Below, one piece after another: positions 21,927 to 29,855 of a stretch of 31,964 bases of DNA; the first letter of the stretch is position 1; every line of letters begins with the position of its first letter. Source of the stretch: Candidatus Zixiibacteriota bacterium (GTDB lineage Bacteria > Zixibacteria > MSB-5A5 > SM1-73); assembly GCA_023129805.1 (NCBI GenBank), contig JAGMBK010000002.1, forward strand, positions 1 through 31,964, given 5' to 3'. The translations under genes were made by a program, and so were the position numbers. The notes beneath the pieces were generated by a model, which saw nothing but the letters and a program-made list of their open reading frames with translations, did not search any database and was not told where the DNA came from.

Positions 21927-22925
21927 TTATTCTTGAGCTTTCAGCTTTTTTACCTCTTCGGTTAACAGCGGAACGATTTTAAAAAGATCATCTACGATCC
22001 CGTAATCAGCCAGCTGAAATATTGGTGCTTCGGGGTCTTTGTTGATGGCTACGATGTATTTGGAGGTTCGCATTCCTGCCAGGTGCTGAATGGAGCCGGA
22101 TATTCCGCAGGCGATGTAAAGGTTAGGGTTAACTACCTTTCCGGTCTGTCCCACCTGTATATCATGAGGGGCAAACTCTGAATCCACCGCCGAGCGGGAA
22201 GCCCCTATCGCGGCGCCCTCTCCAAAAGCAGAGGCTAATTCCTCCAGTATCTTGAAATTTTCCTCACTTGCCATACCCCTGCCTCCGGCGACGATAACCG
22301 AAGCTTCAGTCAAATCGATTTTCTCTCCAGCAGTCTTGACCATCTCCTTTATCGTCGCTTTTATGTCCCGAGGCTGCAGCTCCACCGCCACTTTTTCAAT
22401 CTCTGCTTTCTCTAAGCCTTTCTCCGGCACCGGCAGAACATTCGGTCTCAAGCAAGCCATCTGTGGTCTGGCTTCAGGGATGATGGTATCCACTAATACC
22501 TTTCCGGCAAATATGGGTCTTTCTGCCAGAAGGAGTCCCGCATTGGAAATCTCCAGCCCCATGCAATCCGAAGCCAATCCGGTTTGAAGGCGAGCGGCTA
22601 CACGGGGGAAAAGATCCTTACCCAAAGCTGTAGCTGGTCCCAAAAGGATTGACGGACTGTGAGCTTTTACCAAATCCACGATTGCCTCGGTATAGCCTTC
22701 GTTGGAGTAATTTTTCAAAGCTTCGGAGTCGCAGACAAATATCTTACCAGCACCGTACCCATCAAGTTCCTCTGCTAAATTCTCCACTCCGTGTCCTAAA
22801 AGTAGGGCTGACAAAGATCCGCCAGTTTTTTCTGTTAGCTTCTTTCCTATGCCCAAAAGCTCAAAAGATACTTTCTTTAGTTTTCCTTCTTTTTGCTCAG
22901 CTATTATCCATACATCGTTTGACAT
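21927..22925 (-). CDS. etfA: Electron transfer flavoprotein, alpha subunit
   Basis: The FAD-binding subunit of the heterodimeric ETF, which accepts electrons from acyl-CoA dehydrogenases and similar flavoenzymes. The 332 residues are normal for a full-length alpha subunit. The N-terminal domain begins DVWIIAEQKEGKLKKVSFEL and includes ILLGPATALGKDLFPRVAAR. The C-terminal FAD domain carries VIVAGGRGMASEENF, AIGASRSAVD, and the signature NLYIACGISGSIQHLAGMRT followed by IVAINKDPEAPIFQLADYGI. AAAGGAT sits 4 bases before the ATG at 22923-22925. Unusually, 237 bases separate it from etfB because repeat sequence has entered the operon. The membrane oxidoreductase follows at 42 bases. Confidence 0.96.
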   Translation of the reverse strand: MSNDVWIIAEQKEGKLKKVSFELLGIGKKLTEKTGGSLSALLLGHGVENLAEELDGYGAGKIFVCDSEALKNYSNEGYTEAIVDLVKAHSPSILLGPATALGKDLFPRVAARLQTGLASDCMGLEISNAGLLLAERPIFAGKVLVDTIIPEARPQMACLRPNVLPVPEKGLEKAEIEKVAVELQPRDIKATIKEMVKTAGEKIDLTEASVIVAGGRGMASEENFKILEELASAFGEGAAIGASRSAVDSEFAPHDIQVGQTGKVVNPNLYIACGISGSIQHLAGMRTSKYIVAINKDPEAPIFQLADYGIVDDLFKIVPLLTEEVKKLKAQE

Positions 22926-23162
22926 TTTTATCCTTTCATTAAAGCATTTTGATTCCCCCTCACCCTACCCTCTCCCCATAGAGACTGTGTCATAATCATG
23001 TTTTGAAGTTGTAGCCGCAATCTTCAGATTGCGTAAGCCTTTGGAATTCAACATCTCGATTTCGCAGACTAAAGTCTGCGGCTACAAAAACAACTATTCT
23101 GACACTCCCTCTTAGGGGAGGGGAGAGGAGACAGCCTCGTCTCATAAATAAATGCGTTTACA
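22926..23162. other. etfB-etfA spacer filled by nested repeats
   Basis: The two subunit genes are parted by 237 bases without a gene. CCCCCTCACCCTACCCTCTC before 22979 and CTCTTAGGGGAGGGGAGAGG at 23110-23129 look like the two halves of the repeat seen intact at 13081-13118, with the 22983-23107 element lying between them. Confidence 0.6.
22983..23107. mobile_element. MITE-like 125-bp element with hairpin-bearing inverted ends
   Basis: The left end reads GACTGTGTCATAATC...GTTGTAGCCGCA, and the right end, reverse-complemented, reads GAGTGTCAGAATAG...TTTTTGTAGCCGCA. Each end continues into a hairpin: CGCAATC-TTCA-GATTGCG on the left and CGCAGAC-TTTA-GTCTGCG on the right. It encodes nothing and no target duplication is clear. 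A small non-autonomous transposon is the best explanation. Confidence 0.55.
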
Positions 23163-23957
23163 CTAAATCAGCTTGGCCTCTTCATGCAAAAGTCTCGCCA
23201 ACTCGGAAGCCGTTTCAGCAGGCTCTCCCTCGATCTTTCTTCCGGCTTTTCTTTCCGGAGGGAGACGATAATTTTTAGTCTTTAGCTTGGACCCCTTTTC
23301 ACCCACCTCACCGGCATCCAGACCCAAAGTTGCGAGATCGACCTTTTTGATCTCCTTCCTTTTCGCCTTCATTATGCCTGGCAAAGAAGCATATCTGGGC
23401 TCATTCAAGCCCTTTTGAGCCGCTATCACCGCAGGCAAAGGCATTTCAATGACCTCTTCCACCCCTCCCTCTGTCTCCCTTCTGGCGGTTGCAGTTTTTC
23501 CATCTGAGGATATTTCCAACCCCACAACCACTGAGACATAGGGAAGATCTAGAAGCTCAGCCAGACAACCAAACACCTGGGATGAGTCGAAGTCAACCGC
23601 CTGCTTTCCGGTCAGGATCAAATCGTATTTCATATCCTTAAGCGCACCGGCTAAGATTTTGGCAATGGTGAAGCTGTCTGAACCCTCGAAAGCAGGGTCG
23701 TTCAGATGCACTGCCTCATCCGCTCCCATTGCCAATGCAGTCCTTATGGCTTCGGTTGCCCGGTCAGGACCCAAACATAGGATGGTAACCGTTCCTCCAA
23801 ATTTTTCCTTGATCTTCAAAGCCTCCTCCACCGCATACTCATCATAGGGATTCATCACATATTTGATCCCTTCAGTGACGATCCCGGTTCCTTCCGGGTT
23901 TACCTTTATTTTGCTTTCTGTGTCAGGCACCTGCTTCATACAAACGATTATATCCAT
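23163..23957 (-). CDS. etfB: Electron transfer flavoprotein, beta subunit
   Basis: The small ETF subunit, which binds AMP in classical ETFs and docks the dehydrogenase partner. The 264 residues are typical. Visible blocks are MDIIVCMKQVPDTESKIKVN at the N-terminus, MNPYDEYAVEEALKIKEKFG, VTILCLGPDRATEAIRTALA, MGADEAVHLND, LILTGKQAVDFDSSQVFGCL and LPAVIAAQKGLNEPRYASLP. I chose ATG 23955-23957, with GGAGG 6 bases upstream; an in-frame start at 23990 would lie at or before the predicted transcript start and is unlikely. Whether this pair is a simple or an electron-bifurcating ETF cannot be decided from motifs alone, but the adjacent membrane oxidoreductase favours the respiratory role. Confidence 0.96.
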   Translation of the reverse strand: MDIIVCMKQVPDTESKIKVNPEGTGIVTEGIKYVMNPYDEYAVEEALKIKEKFGGTVTILCLGPDRATEAIRTALAMGADEAVHLNDPAFEGSDSFTIAKILAGALKDMKYDLILTGKQAVDFDSSQVFGCLAELLDLPYVSVVVGLEISSDGKTATARRETEGGVEEVIEMPLPAVIAAQKGLNEPRYASLPGIMKAKRKEIKKVDLATLGLDAGEVGEKGSKLKTKNYRLPPERKAGRKIEGEPAETASELARLLHEEAKLI

Positions 23958-23991
23958 ATCAAACCTCCGAAAGTTTGAGAAACTTTTCACA

Positions 23992-24020
23992 AAGATAAAA
24001 AATCAACCAGGTATTGTCAA
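23992..24020 (-). promoter_or_regulatory. Promoter of the etfB-etfA-oxidoreductase operon
   Basis: Minus-strand TTGACA (24015-24020) and TATCTT (23992-23997) have the ideal 17-base spacer. The start near 23985 leaves about 28 untranslated bases before the etfB ATG, which supports the shorter start chosen for etfB. Confidence 0.65.
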
Positions 24021-24128
24021 ATGAAAAACCTTATCCCTGAAACACCCACCGCCAACAGGATATACCCAATAACAAATTTACACGATTTGCTTGACAGTAT
24101 CTTTTCCCACCTTTTTACAAAAAATCTA

Positions 24129-24156
24129 TTGACAGTTCGATTATTATGTTTATTCT
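24129..24156 (+). promoter_or_regulatory. Promoter candidate for C10 peptidase
   Basis: TTGACA (24129-24134) and TATTCT (24151-24156) are 16 bases apart. A second TTGACA at 24091-24096 has no good -10 partner. Confidence 0.45.
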
Positions 24157-24214
24157 TATATGAAGATAATCTTATAGCCCAGATATTAGCCATTTTCCAC
24201 GGAGGAGGGTATAT

Positions 24215-27055
24215 ATGCAAAGATTGACTGGGACACTAAAAGCTGGCGCCTTGCTTTTTGCCATAATCTTGATATTCTTTTTTATGACAAATATGCGTTT
24301 GCACGCCGAAGTGGCAACGCGCCAAGAATCGGACCAAGTCGTCAATAACTGGCTGAAGCTAGAAACATCCGCAAATGGATTATGGGCAGGTGTATCCGAT
24401 CCCAGGATCTTATCAGTCCAGGAGATAAGACACGATGACACATTGCTGGGGAGCTGCTATTCGATCTCACCGGATGGATGGGTTGTAGTGTCTGCGGTGA
24501 AAGAGCTTCCACCGGTCATAGCATGCTCTCAAAATGGTCATATTGACTTCTCTAAGTCATACGGTATGCCGGGACTAGTTCGTGATATACTGCTGTCCCG
24601 TGTCAGAGCTGTGGCAGCCATATACGGAGGCATTGAGACCACCATCTCAAAGAGCGATACTACATTGCCTGGTCATGTTCATCGGCAGGATTGGATACGT
24701 CTCGGCGCGAAAAGCTCGGATTTCTTGGATTTGCTGAATAGTGGAGTGTTTGGATTCATCGAAAAGGCAGGACCGCTATTGACGTCCAGATGGGATCAGG
24801 GTGGTCCTTACAACGATTCTTGTCCCGATGGTGATGGAGGACGATGCGTGGCCGGTTGCGTGGCAATTGCTGTTGCTCAAGTGATGAGGTATCATAATTG
24901 GCCGCAACTTGGTAACGATGAGAAATCATATTACTGGAACGGCGATCAATCTTGCGATGGAACCACGCCCGGTCAAACTCTGTCTGCAGATTTCAGAGAT
25001 TCATATGATTGGGAGAATATGAAAGACGAATATCACTGGTATTCATCCGGTACATCCAAGAGAGCAGCTGCAGAGCTGTGTTACGAAGTTGGTGTAGCCT
25101 ATAGTATGGACTACGGACATTGCGCTTCCGGTAGCTATCAATACAGAAACTCTCCCAGCGTAATGTCGACTTTCTTTAAGTACGATGCTGGAATGCAAGT
25201 GGAAGATAGAGACCAATACTCCGGCCAGGGGTGGTTCAATATTATCGAAGATGAGATATTGTCAGGTCGCCCAATGTTGTACAGGATTCGCATAGGCGTC
25301 TCAGAAGACATTGGTCACGCCATGGTATGCGACGGTGCTCGCGAAATTGGTGGTCTGAAGCAGTATCACATTAACTATGGTGCGGGAGAAGATTCTGATG
25401 AAACTGATCCTGACGGTGCTTATAACGCGTGGTATAGCATTGATTGGCTCCCCTATTCAGCATTTGTTGACCAAGAGTATTTGATTCGTAACATTCGTCC
25501 TGATTATCCCCCCGAAGTTGTAGGCTTTGAGGTAAATGCGTACCCTTCCTACGTACTCATTAACATCAATTTCAACGAGGATATTGACGAAAGCACGATT
25601 AACGATGAAAACATCACAATATTCGGGGAAATGACTGAAGACCATAGTTGGACCTATACCTTCGATCATACTTCTTTCCAGTTGTCAATCAATACACAGA
25701 ACAATTTCGAATCCAGCGAATGGGTCAGGGTCACCGTCGGTACTGGAATCAAGGGCACCGGCGGCCAGGGATTGGCAGAACCTTTCACTTTCAACTTCTC
25801 AATATCGCCTCCAGGACCGGATGACAATTACGAGCCAAACAACACTAAGGAAAGCGCATACGATTTGACAGCATTCAGCTCCGGCTCGCTGAGTGACATA
25901 GATGGCTTGGGTATCAAATGGGATTATGACTGGTACAGAATACAGATTCCCGATGGTGTAGACTGTTATCGGATTCATTGCGACCATGTCTATTCTGAGG
26001 GTGACATTGACATTTGTCTTTACAATGAATCCATCACTCAATGGTGGTGCTCTCAAACCAGTACTGATGATGATGACATCTGTTTTAGTAGTCCAAGTCC
26101 GGGGATATATTATATTAAGGTCTTTCAAGATAATGAAGGAAATGAATATGATCTGCGGTGGGGTAGCGGTTGCTATGATGATGTTCCATTGCTGAGCCCA
26201 GCTAGTGGTTCCCAGTTTTCCAGCTGCGACCCGGAGATTTACCTCACGTGGGAACTAGTAGACGGAGTTGATAGGTTTGAAGTCGAGATAGATGACGATC
26301 CTGATTTCTCGAGTCTTTGCGCTCAGCTTGCATGGAATTCGCCTCATGATTATGCAGAGGCCTGTTACGAGTGTTGTGGGGGAGATTGTGACGATGGAGT
26401 TTACTACTGGCGTGTAAGAGGTCGCAATCGCTGTGGTTGGGGCAAATGGAGTGACGCTTGGGTTTTTATTATCGGCCAGATACCAGGGACACCGTCAATA
26501 TCTGGACCGTCGGAGGCTTGTCAGGGGAGTACTATTCAGTTTAGCGCAAGTGCAACGAATAATCCGACCGGATGGAGTTGGAGTTCGGGATGTGGAGGGT
26601 CATTCGATGCTCCTCAAAGTTCATCAACAAACTGGACAGCGCCTAATCAATATGAAGGTTTTTGCCAAATATCAGTTACTGCTAGCAATGCAGTTGGTAC
26701 GTCGGATCCTGGAACGAAGGTCGTCTATGTAAGGCCACCAAGCGGAGTAGAAGAGATTTTCTCTCAGGATCTGCCCGAGAGCTTTAGACTTTCACAAAAC
26801 CATCCAAATCCATTCAATCCTGTAACTAAAATACAGTTTTCTTTGCCTAGGCGATCTTTGGTGACGATAGATGTATATGATCTTCTTGGCAGAAGGGTAA
26901 GGAGGTTGGTCAATGAAGAACTGTCAGCTGGTGAAAAGGTTGTAACCTGGGATGGCAAAAATGATAATGGCAGACAAGTTTCGTCAGGAATCTATTTTTA
27001 TAGAATCGTTACGAATGGATTTGTGGAAAGCAAAAAAATGATCCTACTGAGATAA
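24215..27055 (+). CDS. Secreted C10 (streptopain-like) cysteine peptidase with sorting domain
   Basis: A 946-residue exported protease. Order: signal peptide (1-31, GALLFAIILIFFFMTNMRL), an inhibitor-like prodomain (about 32-165, with GWVVVSAVKELPPVIACSQN), then the C10 catalytic domain with C215 in VAGCVAIAVAQVMRYHNWP and H368 in IGHAMVCDGA. Downstream are an SbsA-type Ig domain (432-530), a PPC domain starting DDNYEPNN (533-650), a fibronectin-like domain rich in Cys (655-755), a PKD-like domain (757-845) and the C-terminal sorting/FlgD-like domain from about 856 (NPFNPVTKIQFSLP...SGIYFYRIV...KKMILLR). GGAGGAGGG precedes the ATG by 5-9 bases. Such tails direct cargo to type IX secretion in Bacteroidetes; in related FCB phyla the route is less certain. 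Likely degrades external protein. Confidence 0.92.
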   Translation: MQRLTGTLKAGALLFAIILIFFFMTNMRLHAEVATRQESDQVVNNWLKLETSANGLWAGVSDPRILSVQEIRHDDTLLGSCYSISPDGWVVVSAVKELPPVIACSQNGHIDFSKSYGMPGLVRDILLSRVRAVAAIYGGIETTISKSDTTLPGHVHRQDWIRLGAKSSDFLDLLNSGVFGFIEKAGPLLTSRWDQGGPYNDSCPDGDGGRCVAGCVAIAVAQVMRYHNWPQLGNDEKSYYWNGDQSCDGTTPGQTLSADFRDSYDWENMKDEYHWYSSGTSKRAAAELCYEVGVAYSMDYGHCASGSYQYRNSPSVMSTFFKYDAGMQVEDRDQYSGQGWFNIIEDEILSGRPMLYRIRIGVSEDIGHAMVCDGAREIGGLKQYHINYGAGEDSDETDPDGAYNAWYSIDWLPYSAFVDQEYLIRNIRPDYPPEVVGFEVNAYPSYVLININFNEDIDESTINDENITIFGEMTEDHSWTYTFDHTSFQLSINTQNNFESSEWVRVTVGTGIKGTGGQGLAEPFTFNFSISPPGPDDNYEPNNTKESAYDLTAFSSGSLSDIDGLGIKWDYDWYRIQIPDGVDCYRIHCDHVYSEGDIDICLYNESITQWWCSQTSTDDDDICFSSPSPGIYYIKVFQDNEGNEYDLRWGSGCYDDVPLLSPASGSQFSSCDPEIYLTWELVDGVDRFEVEIDDDPDFSSLCAQLAWNSPHDYAEACYECCGGDCDDGVYYWRVRGRNRCGWGKWSDAWVFIIGQIPGTPSISGPSEACQGSTIQFSASATNNPTGWSWSSGCGGSFDAPQSSSTNWTAPNQYEGFCQISVTASNAVGTSDPGTKVVYVRPPSGVEEIFSQDLPESFRLSQNHPNPFNPVTKIQFSLPRRSLVTIDVYDLLGRRVRRLVNEELSAGEKVVTWDGKNDNGRQVSSGIYFYRIVTNGFVESKKMILLR

Positions 27056-27075
27056 GAACAATTATTTGTGAGTTT

Positions 27076-27101
27076 TAGGGGCAGATATTATTCTGCCCCT
27101 A
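27076..27101 (+). terminator. Hairpin after C10 peptidase
   Basis: TAGGGGCAGA (27076-27085) and TCTGCCCCTA (27092-27101) form a perfect 10-bp stem with a TATTAT loop, 21 bases after the stop codon. No long T-run follows, so it may be a repeat used as a terminator. Confidence 0.5.
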
Positions 27102-27225
27102 CTCGTTTCATCGGGGTATCCTTACCACGGTCTTGCTTCTTATGATCAAGGGTGAGGGTTCATCCTGAAGGATTCACCCTGAAGGGTACCCTTGACCAAC
27201 AGACTTAGTTGGGGGGGGTTGAAGG

Positions 27226-27374
27226 GTGTGTTGAAAAATCCAAACTGGAGTGCACCAGCTTGCTGGTGCGGTTTTCCTTAGAGTTTAACCAGCGCGGCAG
27301 TATAAAAATATCCGGGTTTAAAGAAATCGCGAAAGCAAGCTTTCGCACTCCCAAAATACTTTCCCAACAGACAC
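27226..27374. mobile_element. 149-bp element with inverted hairpin ends (GGAGTG family)
   Basis: The left end GTGTGTTGAAAAATC...GGAGTGCACCAGC and the reverse-complemented right end GTGTCTGTTGGGAAAG...GGGAGTGCGAAAGC share sequence and layout. Each has a perfect 8-bp hairpin: GCACCAGC/GCTGGTGC (27252-27269) and GCGAAAGC/GCTTTCGC (27329-27346). The right tip reaches the stop codon of the PLP enzyme gene. A solo right end occurs at 2815-2879. No ORF is inside. Confidence 0.6.
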
Positions 27375-28345
27375 TAAGGCAAAAACCCCTTCTCTTTCAT
27401 CCACTCATCATTGAAAATCTTGCTCAGATACCGTGCTCCGGCATCTGGCAGGATAACCACTACGATCTTATCCTCAGTTAAATTTTCTGCTACTTTCAAA
27501 GTCGCCCAAACCGCTCCTCCACTTGAACCTCCACCGAAGATACCCTCTTCTTTGGCAAGCCTTCTTGCCATAAGGAAACAATCTTTGTCTGTAACCTGAA
27601 TCACATCGTCCATTACTTCAAAATGCATGGTAGGACAAAGCATATCCTCCCCTATCCCTTCCACCAGGTAAGTATGAGGCTCAATCAGCTTCTTTGTTTT
27701 AAAATAGTCGTAAAATACAGAGCCAACCGGATCCACTCCGATCGCCTTGATATCAGGATTTTTTTCCTTAAGATATTTTGCTGCGCCGGACATGGTTCCT
27801 CCGGTGCCAATGCCAATCACCACATAATCCAACTTGCCTTGGGTCTGTTCCCATATCTCAGGTCCGGTGGTTTTGTAATGTGCCTCACAGTTTTTCTCAT
27901 TGAAGTACTGCTCCAGAATAACGCTGTTAGGAGTTTTGGAATGAATCCTTCTGGCGACCTCATAGTAGCTTTCCGGTGAATCAGGAGGAACATCGGTGGG
28001 GGTAATTATCACCTCTGCGCCAAAAGCCTTAAGCAAATTTATCTTCTCCTGGCTCATCTTATCAGGAATGGTAAAGATGGCTTTATATCCTTTGGATGCG
28101 GCGTACATGGCGATTCCCACTCCGGTGTTTCCAGAGGTGGCTTCCACAATGGTGCCTCCTTTCTTAAGCCTCCCCTCCTTTTCCTCCTCTTTTAACATAT
28201 AAAAAGCCATACGATCCTTCACGCTTCCACCGGGATTAAAAAACTCCAGCTTGGCTAACACCTGAGCATTGATTCCCTTTGTCACCCAATTCAATTTTAC
28301 CAAGGGGGTGTTTCCCACCAAATCTGTGATATTGTCATAATACAT
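27374..28345 (-). CDS. Cystathionine beta-synthase / cysteine synthase family PLP enzyme
   Basis: A 323-residue cytoplasmic fold-type II PLP enzyme that replaces the beta-substituent of serine or O-acetylserine with a thiol. The PLP lysine is in NPGGSVKDRMA, the substrate loop is ATSGNTGVGIA and the phosphate cup is GIGTGGTMSGAAKYL. Several blocks fit cystathionine beta-synthase better than CysK: GVDPVGSVF, YLVEGIGEDM, GGGSSGGAVW and the end DEWMKEKGFL, which resembles the last part of the human CBS catalytic core. The regulatory CBS-domain pair is absent. I chose ATG 28343-28345 with GGAGGAGTT directly upstream; an earlier TTG at 28408 lacks support. The promoter candidate is 28422-28449. 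No partner gamma-lyase is adjacent, so homocysteine versus sulfide as substrate is open. Confidence 0.92.
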   Translation of the reverse strand: MYYDNITDLVGNTPLVKLNWVTKGINAQVLAKLEFFNPGGSVKDRMAFYMLKEEEKEGRLKKGGTIVEATSGNTGVGIAMYAASKGYKAIFTIPDKMSQEKINLLKAFGAEVIITPTDVPPDSPESYYEVARRIHSKTPNSVILEQYFNEKNCEAHYKTTGPEIWEQTQGKLDYVVIGIGTGGTMSGAAKYLKEKNPDIKAIGVDPVGSVFYDYFKTKKLIEPHTYLVEGIGEDMLCPTMHFEVMDDVIQVTDKDCFLMARRLAKEEGIFGGGSSGGAVWATLKVAENLTEDKIVVVILPDAGARYLSKIFNDEWMKEKGFLP

Positions 28346-28421
28346 AACTCCTCCAGTCAAAACTCCATCCTGCATCGGATTATACCTTGTACTTGAAACG
28401 TTTGACAACTTGTCTGATTTG

Positions 28422-28449
28422 AATATAAAAGGAATAGAAGTCGGGTCAA
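28422..28449 (-). promoter_or_regulatory. Promoter candidate for the CBS-type gene
   Basis: Minus-strand TTGACC (28444-28449) and TATATT (28422-28427) are 16 bases apart. The start would fall near 28415, giving a leader of about 70 bases. Confidence 0.5.
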
Positions 28450-28927
28450 GATATTTTTAAGAGGTCTTTTAAGAAAACTGCTTGTGGTTCGACTTTGCCC
28501 TTCGGTCTGAGCTCAGACCCGGAGAGAACTTGTTGAAAGGGAGAGAAAAAATCTGGAGTGTTCACCTTCCTTCGACAAGCTCAAGACGGTGACAGTTCGA
28601 CTTCGCTCACTGTCCCTGAGCAAGGTCGAAGGGAGCAAAGTCGAACCGTCAGGTGAACCAGGTAAGAGTTCTTTTCTGATGCTCTGGGAATAGGAATTGG
28701 CTAAGCTACTTGGCATCGGCATTCCCAAAGCCGATGCATCAAAGGTTTTGCCAAAAACAGTCTATCTTGAGGCGGGATAAATTCCCGTCCCTATGCTCAT
28801 CGACTGCTGATTACCTCTACAAATCCTGGGGACAGGTAAAGCTAAAGTCGTAGATCCCGCCTCGGCGGGGCTTTACACTCCAGTGTAGCTTTTACGAATT
28901 AGTTTTTTCAGATCCTCAACAAAGAAC
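28450..28927. other. Intergenic region with clustered inverted repeats
   Basis: I see no gene in these 478 bases. GTTCGACTTTGC near 28477 is inverted as GCAAAGTCGAAC near 28635. Inside lie CCTTCGACAAGCTC, GTGACAGTTCGACTTCGCTC and GCTCACTGTCCCTGAGC units that can fold on each other. A GCATCGGC/GCCGATGC hairpin is at about 28712-28737, a CCCGCC/GGCGGG hairpin near 28856-28869, and TACACTCCAGTGTA near 28873. Confidence 0.6.
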
Positions 28928-28955
28928 TTGACAAACTGAGGATAAGGGTTATTAT
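28928..28955 (+). promoter_or_regulatory. Promoter candidate for 28992-29792
   Basis: TTGACA (28928-28933) and TATTAT (28950-28955) are 16 bases apart, with a start near 28962. The leader would be about 30 bases. Confidence 0.55.
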
Positions 28956-28991
28956 TTCAGAAAGTTTTGTAGCAAAATTTTGGAGTTTACT

Positions 28992-29792
28992 TTGAAACCG
29001 AAATTGCTTTTCGCCATTCCTTTTTTTCTTTTCATAATCCTTTGCCATAAAACGAATGGAGAGACGTCAAATGTAAATTTCATCAAGCTTATGGAACGTA
29101 CTTACGATGGGCAGTTGTTCACAATTTACAGAGGATACTCAGTCGACTATCGAAGTTCTATCTTAATCAGATTTGTCGATTCTCTTTTGGATAATCAAAT
29201 CAGAATAATGATGGAAATTGAGGTAATCAGGAAGAGCAGGGGGAGATTCAAGATTCCCCTGCCGACATACTCCCACATGACCGATTCCGGCGCCATTGCT
29301 TACAGTTATCGAGATTACGACCCGAACAGTGACATCCCTCTCAAGGAGACCTATATACATCTACAGAAATGGGCTGTGGAACCTGGGGATGAACTACGCC
29401 TCAGAATCTATGATGATATAAACTACTCCTATGTTTTGGAAAGACACATTCCCATAAAGAAACACGGACTTGGCGGAAACATCTCCTTTCCCATTCTTTC
29501 CGTGCAAAGAGCCGGAGACCACCCCGGAGGATTGGGCGCAGGCATCAGTTACACCATCAGATACATTCAGCCAGAGAGAAATTTGTTGAACAAGCTGGGC
29601 TTCGGGTTAAATCTTTCTTTTCTGGATTTTGATCCAGATCAAAAAATCGAAGTAGGTTTGGGCTTTGTGCTTTCATTTCCAGATGATCTTTTCCATATTG
29701 GTACAGGAAAAAATCTCACCGTCAAAAGGGATTCCGGTTACTATTTCCTCGGAATAAATCTTCCGGGCATCAAAGAGAAAATCGGTTTGTAA
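28992..29792 (+). CDS. Hypothetical exported beta-rich protein, possibly outer-membrane
   Basis: I do not recognise this 266-residue protein. With a TTG start at 28992, preceded by GGAG 6 bases upstream, it opens with a textbook signal peptide (KPKLLFAIPFFLFIILCHKT). An in-frame TTG at 28980 lies before that ribosome-binding site. The first half has alternating beta strands; the second half, from GGNISFPILSVQRAG onward, has amphipathic strands ending near a C-terminal YYFLGINLPGI: LGAGISYTIRYIQPE, LGFGLNLSFLDFD and VGLGFVLSF. This looks like part of a small outer-membrane barrel or a beta-sandwich lipid binder. It has its own promoter candidate and converges on the subtilase gene, 63 bases away. 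Confidence 0.7.
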   Translation: MKPKLLFAIPFFLFIILCHKTNGETSNVNFIKLMERTYDGQLFTIYRGYSVDYRSSILIRFVDSLLDNQIRIMMEIEVIRKSRGRFKIPLPTYSHMTDSGAIAYSYRDYDPNSDIPLKETYIHLQKWAVEPGDELRLRIYDDINYSYVLERHIPIKKHGLGGNISFPILSVQRAGDHPGGLGAGISYTIRYIQPERNLLNKLGFGLNLSFLDFDPDQKIEVGLGFVLSFPDDLFHIGTGKNLTVKRDSGYYFLGINLPGIKEKIGL

Positions 29793-29855
29793 GCACTCTA
29801 CTGTCAGGCAGGCTTTCCTACGGATCCGTTGGACGCCATGCTTGACCTACTTCTA

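Noticed and set aside
28450..28930. tRNA-like GGTTCGA motifs
   Set aside because: They belong to CCTTCGAC/GTCGAAC inverted repeats; no acceptor, D or anticodon arm can be built around them.
9242..29850. GACCTAC recurring near gene ends (about 9245, 12393, 12955, 13224, 29845)
   Set aside because: A seven-base word is too short to call a repeat; flanks differ between sites, and chance cannot be excluded without a genome-wide count.
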